Shown: one piece after another, positions 32,173 to 40,368 of the stretch | How the letters are laid out: each line of letters opens with the position of its first letter | Position numbering within the stretch: the stretch's first letter is position 1 | Source: Zafaria ginkgonis | GTDB taxonomy: Bacteria; Actinomycetota; Actinomycetes; Actinomycetales; Micrococcaceae | DNA length: 64,000 nucleotides | Direction of reading: 5' to 3' | NCBI RefSeq assembly: GCF_039540195.1 | Contig: NZ_BAABEO010000020.1 | Location: 62,001 to 126,000, forward strand | Position numbers and translations under genes: made by a program | Notes under the pieces: generated by a model | What the model was told of the DNA's origin: nothing | What the model saw: the letters and a program-made list of their open reading frames with translations, nothing else | The model's database searches: none

Positions 32173-33645
32173 GTGGAAACAGTGACGACAGCAACGACCA
32201 GCGCGCCGCCCAATCAGCAACCGGGCACATCCCGAAAAGCCTGGATGGCCTTGATCTTCTTTTCCCTGGCGCAGCTGATGGTGGTGCTCGACGGCACCAT
32301 CGTGAACCTCGCCCTGCCCCGCCTGCAGGAGGAACTGGGCATCAGCGATTCGACCCGCTCGTGGGTCGTGACCGGCTATGCGCTGGCCTTCGGCGCCCTC
32401 CTGCTGCTCGGCGGACGCATCGCGGACTTCTGGGGCCGGAAGAAGGCCTTCATCTGGGCCTCCGCGGGCTTCGCCGCGGCCTCGGTCATCGGCGGCGTTG
32501 CGCAGGATGCCTCGGTACTCATCGGCGCCCGCGCACTGCAGGGCGTCTTCGCGGCGCTGCTGGCGCCGGCCGCGCTCGCCCTCTTGACCGTGGCGTTCCC
32601 GGGCGGGAAGAGCCGGGGCACGGCCTTCGCCATCTTCGGTTCGCTGAGCGGCGTTGGCGCGGCCATCGGCGTCCTCCTGGGCGGATACCTGACCGAGTAC
32701 GTCTCCTGGCGCTGGTGCTTCTACGTGAACGTGCCCATCGCCATCGTGGCACTGCTCGGCGTCGCCTACAGCGTCACGGAAAGCAAAGCCGACGGCGACA
32801 CCAGGTACGACTGGCCCGGCGTCGTCCTGGCCGCGCTCGGCCTGGGCTCCCTGGTCTACGGCTTCACCAACGCCGAGCACGGCTGGGCCGCCCCCGAGGC
32901 GTGGGGCTTCATCCTGGCCGGCGCCGTCCTGATGGTGCTGTTCGTCCTGGTCGAGCGGAGTGTCAGGCACCCGCTGCTGCCGCTGCGCGTGGCCACCGAA
33001 CGCAACCGGGGCGCCGCGTTCCTGGCCTCGTTCCTGGCGGGCGCCGTCCTCATCGGCGGCATCCTGTTCATCAACTTCCACCTCCAGATCGTGCTCGGCT
33101 TCGCGCCGTTCATGGCCGGCCTGGCCTCGCTGCCCATGACCGTCGTCCTGATCCTCACTGCCGGAATCGTCGCCAAGAACCTGCCCAAACTCGGCGCGAA
33201 GATCCCCACGGCGGCCGGTCCGGTCTTCATGGCGGCCGCCATGCTGTGGCTCACCCGGGTGAGCGCTGACGGCACCTACCTCGTCGACATGCTGCCCGCC
33301 CTGGTCCTGATGGGCGTGGGCCTGGGCCTGGTCTTCGTGCCCATGCAGAACCTCGCCCTGTTCGGCGTCGGCAAGGACGACGCCGGCGCCGCCAGTGCCC
33401 TGGTGAACGCATCCCAGCAGATCGGCGGCTCGCTGGGCATCGCCCTCTTCAGCACCATCGCGGCCGCCGCCACCGCCGCCGCGGGCGGACCGATGCTGGA
33501 GGCTTTGTCCGCCGGCTACTCCGCGGTCTTCCTCTGGGCCGCGGTTCTCGCCCTCCTGATCGCGCCGATCGCCCTGGCGCTCATCACCATCGACAAGAAG
33601 ACGTTCAGCGGCGCGGAGTCAGAGGTGCCGGCCGTCCACCTGTAG
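32173..33645 (+). CDS. MFS transporter, DHA2 family drug exporter
   Basis: A 490-residue, 14-span exporter with the family's FSLAQLMVVLDGTIVNLALP first helix and GRIADFWGRKKAFI loop motif; SGVGAAIGVLLGGYL is motif C of antiporters. Two GTG starts, 32173 and 32182, are possible; GAGGAAG precedes both. It exports hydrophobic toxic compounds using the proton gradient. Its regulator is the MarR gene directly upstream. A strong hairpin follows. Confidence 0.9.
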   Translation: METVTTATTSAPPNQQPGTSRKAWMALIFFSLAQLMVVLDGTIVNLALPRLQEELGISDSTRSWVVTGYALAFGALLLLGGRIADFWGRKKAFIWASAGFAAASVIGGVAQDASVLIGARALQGVFAALLAPAALALLTVAFPGGKSRGTAFAIFGSLSGVGAAIGVLLGGYLTEYVSWRWCFYVNVPIAIVALLGVAYSVTESKADGDTRYDWPGVVLAALGLGSLVYGFTNAEHGWAAPEAWGFILAGAVLMVLFVLVERSVRHPLLPLRVATERNRGAAFLASFLAGAVLIGGILFINFHLQIVLGFAPFMAGLASLPMTVVLILTAGIVAKNLPKLGAKIPTAAGPVFMAAAMLWLTRVSADGTYLVDMLPALVLMGVGLGLVFVPMQNLALFGVGKDDAGAASALVNASQQIGGSLGIALFSTIAAAATAAAGGPMLEALSAGYSAVFLWAAVLALLIAPIALALITIDKKTFSGAESEVPAVHL

Positions 33646-33691
33646 CCCGACGGCGGTACGCACCGGTACGGACGCACCGCCACGGACGCAA

Positions 33692-33727
33692 AGCGCCGCC
33701 CTCCCCCACGATGGGGAGGGCGGCGCT
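33692..33727. terminator. Hairpin between convergent exporters
   Basis: Perfect 15-bp stem: 33692-33706 (AGCGCCGCCCTCCCC) pairs with 33713-33727 across a 6-nt loop. It lies between two convergent DHA2 genes. Confidence 0.75.
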
Positions 33728-33775
33728 CTGGTTCCGGGCCAAACCGTCCGGCGCCCGACGGCACCGGCGGATCGG

Positions 33776-33840
33776 CTAGTGCACAAGTCGTTTAATGCAC
33801 CCGACCTCTTAAAGCACGAGGCCTCCTAATGCACCAGGTC
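33776..33840 (-). repeat. Degenerate 17-bp tandem repeat over the stop codon
   Basis: Read on the minus strand, four units of 15-17 bp follow each other: GACCTGGTGCATTAG, GAGGCCTCGTGCTTTAA, GAGGTCGGGTGCATTAA, ACGACTTGTGCACTAG. Each ends in a GTGC-xx-TAR stop-like unit. The first contains the real C-terminal codons and stop of the exporter gene at 33826-35430. Confidence 0.6.
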
Positions 33841-35430
33841 GGCGGTGGCCTCCGGCTCGGCTGCCTGCTGGTGTTCGTTGCGGATGCCGTGCAGGCCGAT
33901 CAGGCTCAACAGGGCCGCGGCGAGGGCGGCGAGGGCGACCACCGTGAACGCGAGGGAGAACCCGTTGCCCAGGGCCTGCAGGGCTATCTCGTGGGCGGCC
34001 GAGCCCGGGACGCCCTGAGGCAGGCTGTTCAGCGCGATGGGTCCCCCGGCTTCGGCAATCCCGAGGGCCGGGCCGAGCTGGTCGGCCGGCAGACCGGAGG
34101 CTTGCAGCGCCGGGACCAGTTGGCTGCCGGCGGCGCTGAGGGCGATCGCGCCGACCAGCACCGGGCCGAGCGCGAAGCCGAGGTCGCGCAGCAGGTTGGT
34201 GGTGGCGCTGGCCATGCCGGTCTGGTGACGGGGCACGGAGGTGACAGCGATCGCCGTCATCGGGGACAGCGTCAGGGCGAAGCCGATGCCGACCAGCAGC
34301 GAGGGCAGCACGAAAGCGGTCACGTCGCGGTTGGCGACGTCGTTCTGGCTGGCCAGGAACGCCCCCGCACCCATCGACAGGAAGCCCACGGTCAGCAGCC
34401 AGCGCGCGGCGATGCGCTCCTGCAGGCGGTGGATCACCGGGATCAGGAAGAAGGCTGGGCCCTGAAGGAGCAGGAACAGCAGTCCGATGTAGAGCCCGTC
34501 CTGGTGCTGCACGGGGCCCAGCCACATGCTGGTAGAGAAGCAGGCGCCCAGGAAGGCGAACATGCCCACCACCGCGACGATGGACGACACCGTGAACTGG
34601 CGGTTGCGGAACAGGCGCAGGTCCAGCAGGGGGGACTCGACGCGCAGCTCGATCGCCACGAAGACCACGAGCATAACGGCCCCGATGACCAGGGAGGCGA
34701 TCACGTGGGTGGCGGTCCAGCCGTCCTCCGGCCCCTGGACCAGGCCGAACAGCACCAGGATCAGGCCGATCGCGAAGGTTGTCTGGCCCCACAGGTCGGG
34801 CCGGCGGCCCTCCTGCTTCGCGGACTCCTGGGCGCGCAGCAGCGTGATGACGACGGCGGCGAGGCTGATGAGCGCGACGGCGGCATACGCGCCGCGCCAC
34901 CAGCCGAACCCGGCGAACACCCCGCCGAGCAGCGGGGAGAGCGCGGAGCCGGCGGAGAGGAAGCCCGCCCAGACCGCGATGCCGCGGATGCGCTCCTTCG
35001 GGGTGCGGGCGACCGCCGCGACCAGCGCCAGCGTGGCCGGAAAGACGGCGCCGGCGCCGAGGCCGTTCAGCGCCGAACCGGCCCACATCCACTCGATCGT
35101 GGGCGAGAACGTGCACACGATCGAGCCCAGGACCATCAGGGCGGACCCGCCGGCGACCAGCTTGCGGTGCCCGAAGCGGTCTCCCAGCACCCCGAAGGTC
35201 AGTTCGAAGACCACGACCGGGATCATGAACGCCGCGGTGATCCAGGTCAGCTGCGAGCCGACGGTGTTGAAGGTCTGCTGGAACACGCCGTTGAGCGCGC
35301 CGGGCAGGGCGTTGGCGACCTGCGCGACCATCACGGCCAGGGAGGCCGCGGCCAAGGTGCCCTTGATGCGCGCCGGCGGAGCCGGGGGCGGCGGGGAGAT
35401 GGGGGTCGGGGACCCGGGATCCTGAATCAT
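33826..35430 (-). CDS. MFS transporter, DHA2 family drug exporter
   Basis: A 534-residue, 14-span exporter. The ATG at 35430 has AAGGAG five bases upstream; longer frames to 35610 or 35644 are not supported. N-terminus is Pro-rich and cytoplasmic; VLGDRFGHRKLVAGG is the loop 2-3 motif and AVWAGFLSAGSALSPLLGGVF corresponds to motif C. The C-terminal half has NLLRDLGFALGPVLVGAI. Substrates are probably drugs or biocides. It is divergent from a TetR gene, with a 391-bp operator-rich gap between them. Confidence 0.9.
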   Translation of the reverse strand: MIQDPGSPTPISPPPPAPPARIKGTLAAASLAVMVAQVANALPGALNGVFQQTFNTVGSQLTWITAAFMIPVVVFELTFGVLGDRFGHRKLVAGGSALMVLGSIVCTFSPTIEWMWAGSALNGLGAGAVFPATLALVAAVARTPKERIRGIAVWAGFLSAGSALSPLLGGVFAGFGWWRGAYAAVALISLAAVVITLLRAQESAKQEGRRPDLWGQTTFAIGLILVLFGLVQGPEDGWTATHVIASLVIGAVMLVVFVAIELRVESPLLDLRLFRNRQFTVSSIVAVVGMFAFLGACFSTSMWLGPVQHQDGLYIGLLFLLLQGPAFFLIPVIHRLQERIAARWLLTVGFLSMGAGAFLASQNDVANRDVTAFVLPSLLVGIGFALTLSPMTAIAVTSVPRHQTGMASATTNLLRDLGFALGPVLVGAIALSAAGSQLVPALQASGLPADQLGPALGIAEAGGPIALNSLPQGVPGSAAHEIALQALGNGFSLAFTVVALAALAAALLSLIGLHGIRNEHQQAAEPEATADLVH

Positions 35431-35821
35431 GGTGCTCCTTTTGCTTGTGGTGGCCTTGCCGGTCGGAGAAGAGGTGGGCGCGCCTGGAGACGGAGCCCAG
35501 CACGGGCCCGACGGTGAGTGCTTCGAGGCAGGCCCGGCGGCAACGCAATCCTGCTGCGGCCGTTTTGCCGGGAGTGGCTGGGCATTGGCTGCCCCTGTGA
35601 GCATTTTCACTATTATTATGACAATTGACTTTACGGTGCGTCAACTGAATTTAGTGATTGAAATCTCAATCCTCTGCAAGTTGGGCTTTGAAGTTTCGTC
35701 TCGCGGTCCCTGAGACGGAATTGTCCGCGCCGAGTGCCGCGGTTTGCGCCATCCCGAGGGGTGAAATCCGTTCGGCCCCCTCCCCCGACGGCCGCCCTGC
35801 ACCGTCGACTAACCTGACTCC
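35431..35821. promoter_or_regulatory. Divergent control region with several inverted repeats
   Basis: No gene is evident in these 391 bp. Positions 35580-35700 are AT-rich. TGTGA-GCATTT-TCACT at 35596-35611 is close to the CRP/GlxR consensus. GATTGA-AATC-TCAATC (35656-35671) is a perfect 16-bp repeat. TTGAC/GTCAA half-sites lie near 35625-35645, and CGTCTC (35697-35702) pairs with GAGACG (35712-35717). One or more of these are probably operators of the TetR regulator; which one is not decidable. Confidence 0.5.
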
Positions 35822-36409
35822 GTGGCCAGTCTCCGAAAAGCACAGAAGCAGATGACCCGCCAGCTCCTGCTGCGGAAGGCCCTGGCGCTCTTCGACGAAA
35901 AGGGGTACGCGTCAACGACGGTCGACGACATCGCCGCCGCCGCCGACACGACCCGGACCACCTTCTATGCGCATTTCCCCTCGAAGGCCCACCTGATGCA
36001 GTCCCTGATCCAGGAGGCCAACAACATCCTCACCAGCACCGATTCGCCGCCCCTGCCGGCCGTGGTGCGCAGCGGGGAACGGAAGGAAATCAAGGCCTGG
36101 CTGGCCCGGAAGTTCGACCAGTGGGCGGCCATCCGCCCGTATGTCATCGCCGGCCACCAGGCTGCCGCCGTCGATCCGGACATCCAGGCGGCGCTGGACC
36201 GGTGGTTCGACGAAACCGTGGAGGAGATGCAGCAGGGCCTGGACCAGGCCGGCCGCTTCGACCCGGCGACGCGGCGGGACCGCTGCCTGCTGGCCTTCGG
36301 CGGCCTGGAGTTCCTGTCCCGGCGGTGGATGCGGCTGGGCTGGGACACCGACGGCGAACAGGCCTTGGACCTGCTGACCGACACCTGGTGCCACCTGCTG
36401 GCCGAATAG
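35822..36409 (+). CDS. TetR family transcriptional regulator
   Basis: A 195-residue regulator with HTH at residues 10-55 (LFDEKGYASTTVDDIAAAADTTRTTFYAHF, read as separate parts) and a C-terminal helical ligand domain (LAFGGLEFLSRRW). It starts at GTG 35822. Divergent from the DHA2 exporter at 33826-35430, which it most likely represses, with the ligand probably being an exporter substrate. A strong nested hairpin follows its stop. Confidence 0.86.
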   Translation: MASLRKAQKQMTRQLLLRKALALFDEKGYASTTVDDIAAAADTTRTTFYAHFPSKAHLMQSLIQEANNILTSTDSPPLPAVVRSGERKEIKAWLARKFDQWAAIRPYVIAGHQAAAVDPDIQAALDRWFDETVEEMQQGLDQAGRFDPATRRDRCLLAFGGLEFLSRRWMRLGWDTDGEQALDLLTDTWCHLLAE

Positions 36410-36410
36410 A

Positions 36411-36458
36411 CGCCGAATGCGGGGCGCCGCCGGAACCGGCGACGCCCCGCATTCGGCG
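36411..36458. terminator. Nested bidirectional terminator hairpin
   Basis: A 16-bp perfect stem (36411-36426 with 36443-36458) encloses a 6-bp stem CGCCGG-AA-CCGGCG (36428-36441). It lies between convergent genes ending at 36409 and 36558. Its CGAATGCGG/CCGCATTCG arm resembles the hairpin at 5253-5288. A second weaker repeat (GTCCCTGG/CCAGGGAC) follows near 36475-36503. Confidence 0.75.
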
Positions 36459-36557
36459 GGGAAAGCCTGGCGCGTGTCCCTGGATGCCTCCTTCCAGGGA
36501 CGCGGACCCTGCTGAAGAGGGGGCATCGAAGCCGGCCGTGCCTAAAGCCAGCCGTTC

Positions 36558-37316
36558 CTAAAGCCAGCGTGGCGCGGCCGGGTCCTCGCGGTGGCTGGAG
36601 GTGATGCCGTCGCGGCTGCGGCCCAAGGCCCAGCCGGTCAAGGCCGGCAGGCTGCCGGAGACGACTTCCGGGTCGACGGCGTCCAGGTCGCCCCATTCAG
36701 TAGTGTTCAGCTCCGTGGTGTTCGGCGCGCCGGCGACCTTCAGGACCAGCCCCTTGTCCTGCCCCCGGGCCTTCCAGGTACCGGCGACGTCGCCCAGCAG
36801 CCGTTCGTTGACATGGTCCGGGATGTCGCTGAAGCGGGCGCCATTGTCCAGGTCCACGGCGTGGACCCAGATCTCGCGGGTGCGCATCCAAACGGTCTCC
36901 GCGGCGGGCACGGTGCGGCCCTGGGCGGTTTTGACCGGTTGGCCCCAGGCGTCGGGCGGGGTGTCGCGCCAGCTGACGTCCAGCGTGATCGCGGCGTGTT
37001 CGTGCAGGTGGCGCAGGGCGCGCGCCGGCAGCGTGGCGCCGGCGTCGATCTCCTGGTTGCGCGCGTCGGGCGAGGAATACATGGGGGTTTCCACGCCCGT
37101 GTTCGCCCACTCGATGAGCCGGGTGAGGGCGCGGGCGTTGTAGCCGATGTGCGCGACGGCGTGGGCCCGGCTCCAGCCCGGCAGCAGCGAGGGCTCCCGA
37201 AGCTGGTCGTCGGTGAGTTCGTTGAGCTTGCGTCCGAAGAACGCGGTCCCGCGCCGGACCGTGAGCAGTTCGGCCAGCAGGGTCGCATCGGTGGTCAGGT
37301 CATGGCGGGCAGTCAT
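36558..37316 (-). CDS. Mycothiol-dependent maleylpyruvate isomerase family protein
   Basis: A 252-residue protein of the MDMPI/DinB-like family: LPGWSRAHAVAHIGYNARAL carries the metal-binding His motif, and TREIWVHAVDLDNGA the second. In the gentisate pathway this enzyme turns maleylpyruvate into fumarylpyruvate using mycothiol as cofactor, which fits an actinobacterium. ATG 37316 follows GGGAGGA; the ATG at 37328 is weaker. It is the third gene of the operon gentisate dioxygenase - hydrolase - isomerase. A generic mycothiol-S-transferase is the alternative. Confidence 0.82.
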   Translation of the reverse strand: MTARHDLTTDATLLAELLTVRRGTAFFGRKLNELTDDQLREPSLLPGWSRAHAVAHIGYNARALTRLIEWANTGVETPMYSSPDARNQEIDAGATLPARALRHLHEHAAITLDVSWRDTPPDAWGQPVKTAQGRTVPAAETVWMRTREIWVHAVDLDNGARFSDIPDHVNERLLGDVAGTWKARGQDKGLVLKVAGAPNTTELNTTEWGDLDAVDPEVVSGSLPALTGWALGRSRDGITSSHREDPAAPRWL

Positions 37317-37427
37317 CGGTCCTCCCAAGGGTTGAGGAGTGGGGTTGAGGGGTGGGGCTTGGCGGGTGCCCGCCCGGTCCCGGCAGGAGGTGCCGGACCG
37401 GGCGGGCAGGGTACGGGTGGGGGCGGG

Positions 37428-38264
37428 TCAGACGGTGGCGGACACCGTGGCGACCGCGCGGTTGCGCAGGGTGCCGATGCCCTCGATGCTGGTTTCCACG
37501 GTCTGCCCGTCGGTGATGTACACCTCCGGGGTGCGGGCCCGGCCGACGCCGCCGGGGGTGCCGGTGATGATGACGTCGCCCGGGTTCAGGGTGATCATCG
37601 TGGAGACGTAGGAGACCAGGAACTCCGGGTCGAAGAGCAGGTCCCCGGTGGAGGCTTCCTGCATGACCTTGCCGTCCAGGACGGTGCGGATGGTGCCGCC
37701 GGGGGTCCATTCGTCGCCGGTGACCAGCACCGGGCCCAGCGGGGTCGACTTCTCCCAGTTCTTGCCCTGCAGCCACTCCTTGGTGCGGAACTGCCAGGTG
37801 CGCATGGAGATGTCGTTGCAGATGGAGTAGCCGGCGATGTGCCCGGCGGCCTCCTCCTGCGGGATGCGGCGGCCGGACTTGCCCACGATGACGGCCAGTT
37901 CGGCCTCCCAGTCGATCGCCTCGTCCTCGGCCGGCAGCTCGATCTCGTCGTTCGGACCGATCAGCGTCTCCGGGTACTTGGAGAACAGCGTCGGGTACTG
38001 CGGCAGGTCCCGGCCCATTTCCAGGATGTGCTTGCGGTAGTTCAGGCCCACGCAGACGATCTTGCCCGGGGTGGTCACCACGGAGGCCAGCTCGGCGCCG
38101 TCGACCGGGTGGGTGGCGCCGGCCGCGGCGGCCGCGCGCGCCTTCCACTCGGGGTCGCGGAGCAGTTCGGCGACGTCGGCGAAGCCGTCGATCTCGGTGT
38201 AGGTGTCCCCGTCCTGGCGGACGGCGACGGTTCCTGCGGGGGTGCGGAGGGTGGTCAGGCGCAT
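37428..38264 (-). CDS. Fumarylacetoacetate hydrolase family protein (candidate fumarylpyruvate hydrolase)
   Basis: A 278-residue FAH-fold protein. IVCVGLNYRKHILEMGRD, EAIDWEAELAVIVGKSGRRIP and GYSICNDISMRTWQ provide the metal-binding acidic residues, and GDVIITGTPGGVGRAR is the C-terminal motif. In context it should hydrolyse fumarylpyruvate to fumarate and pyruvate, the last step of gentisate degradation. Its start overlaps the stop of the gentisate dioxygenase gene by one base (TAATG), so they are translationally coupled. Confidence 0.87.
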   Translation of the reverse strand: MRLTTLRTPAGTVAVRQDGDTYTEIDGFADVAELLRDPEWKARAAAAAGATHPVDGAELASVVTTPGKIVCVGLNYRKHILEMGRDLPQYPTLFSKYPETLIGPNDEIELPAEDEAIDWEAELAVIVGKSGRRIPQEEAAGHIAGYSICNDISMRTWQFRTKEWLQGKNWEKSTPLGPVLVTGDEWTPGGTIRTVLDGKVMQEASTGDLLFDPEFLVSYVSTMITLNPGDVIITGTPGGVGRARTPEVYITDGQTVETSIEGIGTLRNRAVATVSATV

Positions 38265-39361
38265 TACTTGGTCATTCCTTCGATGTGGGTTCGGTTGAAG
38301 TTCAGGCGCTCCATGATCGGCTGGTCGCCGAACTGGAACAGGTCGAATTCGGTTTCGGCCTGCAGGGAGAAGGCGGCCCAGGACGGGACGACGAGCAGGT
38401 CGCCCTTCTCCAGCGGGTGGGTTTGCCCGTTGACCGTGATCGCCCCGCGGCCTTCGAAGACCTGGTAGACGCTGGAGCCGACCTCGCGGGTGACCGGAGT
38501 GGCGGCGCCGGGGCGCAGGCGGTGGAACTGGGCGCGGATGGTCGGCATGACGTCCCCGCCGGTGGTGGGGTTGACGAAGCGCACGGCCGCGTGGCCCTGA
38601 TGGACGGTGGCCGGGTGGCCCTCGTCCTCGAGCAAAAGCTGCTCGGCCAGGGCGCGGTCGGTGTGTTCCCAGCGGTAGGCGCCGATCGGCGAGGACACGG
38701 TGTTCTCCAAGCCCGAAAGCGGGCGCAGGCCGGGGTTGGCCCAGAGCCGCTCGGACCGGGAGATGTCAGGGGTGGACTCGTCGGTCACCCGTTCGGTGCC
38801 GAACTCGAAGAAGCCGGCGTCGGCGTAGTGCACAAACGGGATGTCCAGCCCGTCGATCCAGGCCATCGGCTGGTCGGTTTCGTTGTGGTGGCCGTGGAAG
38901 TTCCAGCCCGGGGTCAGCAGGAAATCCCCGCGCGACATGCGCACCGGGTCCCCGTTCACCACGGTCCAGACGCCCTCGCCCTCGACGACGAAGCGGAAGG
39001 CGTTCTGCGAGTGGCGGTGCTCCGGCGCCGTCTCGTGCCCGCCCAGGTACTGGATCGCGGCCCACAGCGTCGGGGTGGCGTAGGGGCGCCCGCCCAGGCC
39101 CGGGTTCGCCAGCGCAATGGCGCGGCGCTCCCCGCCGCGGCCCACCGGCACCAGGTCCCCGGCCCGCTCGGCCAGCGGCAGCAGCGTGTTCCAGCGCCAC
39201 ACGTGCGGCACGGCCGCCGGCACCGGCGCCATGGGCATCAGGTCCCCGATTTCGGTCCACAGCGGGATCAGGTGCTCGGCCCCGAAATCGTCGTACAGCC
39301 TGTCCAGCTGTTCCTGCTCTTCCGGCGTCGGATCGGCGGCGATCATCTGGTTGTGGCTCAT
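38264..39361 (-). CDS. Gentisate 1,2-dioxygenase
   Basis: A 365-residue bicupin. His115 and His117 (PEHRHSQNAFRF) and His156 (GWNFHGHHN) are the iron ligands of the first cupin; the second cupin (SVYQVFEGRGAITVNG) is degenerate, as in the family. It opens the gentisate ring to maleylpyruvate. ATG 39361 follows GGAGGGACACC. It is the first gene of a three-gene minus-strand operon and lies 104 bp downstream of the IclR gene on the same strand. Confidence 0.92.
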   Translation of the reverse strand: MSHNQMIAADPTPEEQEQLDRLYDDFGAEHLIPLWTEIGDLMPMAPVPAAVPHVWRWNTLLPLAERAGDLVPVGRGGERRAIALANPGLGGRPYATPTLWAAIQYLGGHETAPEHRHSQNAFRFVVEGEGVWTVVNGDPVRMSRGDFLLTPGWNFHGHHNETDQPMAWIDGLDIPFVHYADAGFFEFGTERVTDESTPDISRSERLWANPGLRPLSGLENTVSSPIGAYRWEHTDRALAEQLLLEDEGHPATVHQGHAAVRFVNPTTGGDVMPTIRAQFHRLRPGAATPVTREVGSSVYQVFEGRGAITVNGQTHPLEKGDLLVVPSWAAFSLQAETEFDLFQFGDQPIMERLNFNRTHIEGMTK

Positions 39362-39465
39362 GGTGTCCCTCCTGGAAAGTGGGGGCTGCGAAGTGCGGCG
39401 CGGTTCCTGTTTTGAGGCTACGCAGCCCACTGCACGGTGGGGGACAAAGTTCTTTGGTGCAGAAT
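39362..39465 (-). promoter_or_regulatory. Promoter region of gentisate operon with CAAAG palindrome
   Basis: CAAAG-TT-CTTTG (39445-39456) is a perfect 12-bp palindrome 83 bp before the dioxygenase start and near the end of the IclR gene. TGCAGAATTTATT (around 39458-39470) resembles ATAACAGAATTTTAT at 40269-40285, on the other side of the IclR gene. This is a candidate IclR site pair. Confidence 0.45.
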
Positions 39466-40272
39466 TTATTGGGCGGAGCCGCCGACTTGGAAATCCAGCA
39501 GGTCGGCCTCGAGGCCCAGCTTGGCCTGCATCACGGCGCGGACCAGACCGGCGTCGTACACCTGCCGGAAGCGCGTGGACGGCACGGCCACCGAGAGGGC
39601 TCCGAGCAGGGTGCCCGCCCCGTTGTGCAGGGTGAGGCCGAGGGCACTGATGCCCTCCTCGGTCCCCTCGAAGTTGGCGGCGAAGCCGGCGGTCCGGATG
39701 GCGGCGAGCTCGCGCAGGAACGCCGGGAACTCGGCCGCGGAGACGCTGTCTCCGGCGATTTCGGCGCTGGGCTTGCCGTAGAGCTGGCGCAGCACGGCCT
39801 CCGGCAGTTCGGCCAGGATCGCCTTCCCGCCGGACGCCGCCCGGGCCGGCATGACCGAGCCTTGGCGATCCCCGATGCGCAGCAGGTTGGAGCCCTCCAC
39901 GGTGCTCAGGAAGCGGACCTGGGTGCCCACGCGCACCATCAGGTTGACCGTCTCGTTCAGCCGGGACGCGAGCAGTTCCATGTGCGGCTGCGCGATGCGG
40001 CGCAGTTCCGCGGTCCAGCTGATGCCCGCCGGCGCGGCGCCCATCGCCGGGCCGGGCAGGTAGCGGCGCGACTCGTCCTGGACCGCGAACCCCCGGTAGA
40101 CCAGCATCGCCAGGAGCCGGTGTGCGGTGGAAGGGGCCACGCCGAGTTCGGCGGCGGCGTCCTTCAGCCGGACCTGCCCCAGGTCCCGCAGCAGCTGCAG
40201 CAGGGTCAGCGCGTTGTCGACGGCGTCGATGGCGTAGGTGGGCTTGCGCTGCTGGCCCTTGGGATTCTGCAT
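39466..40272 (-). CDS. IclR family transcriptional regulator of the gentisate pathway
   Basis: A 268-residue regulator. HTH: VRLKDAAAELGVAPSTAHRLL; GFAVQDESRRYLPGP follows and the GAF-like domain is ETVNLMVRVGTQVRFLSTVEG to ALGLTLHNGAGTLLGALSV. It lies between the 3-hydroxybenzoate hydroxylase (divergent) and gentisate dioxygenase (same direction), so it is the likely local regulator of both, with gentisate or 3-hydroxybenzoate as effector. Strongly similar in the HTH to the IclR gene at 19799. Start ATG 40272 lies in AT-rich DNA. Confidence 0.87.
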   Translation of the reverse strand: MQNPKGQQRKPTYAIDAVDNALTLLQLLRDLGQVRLKDAAAELGVAPSTAHRLLAMLVYRGFAVQDESRRYLPGPAMGAAPAGISWTAELRRIAQPHMELLASRLNETVNLMVRVGTQVRFLSTVEGSNLLRIGDRQGSVMPARAASGGKAILAELPEAVLRQLYGKPSAEIAGDSVSAAEFPAFLRELAAIRTAGFAANFEGTEEGISALGLTLHNGAGTLLGALSVAVPSTRFRQVYDAGLVRAVMQAKLGLEADLLDFQVGGSAQ

Positions 40273-40368
40273 AACAGAATTTTATCGTTCCCTGGCCGCG
40301 AGGGGCACCACAGTGTGAGGAAACCGGTCCCGCGGGCAACCGCCCGGACCCCACCAGAGAGGCAAGAC

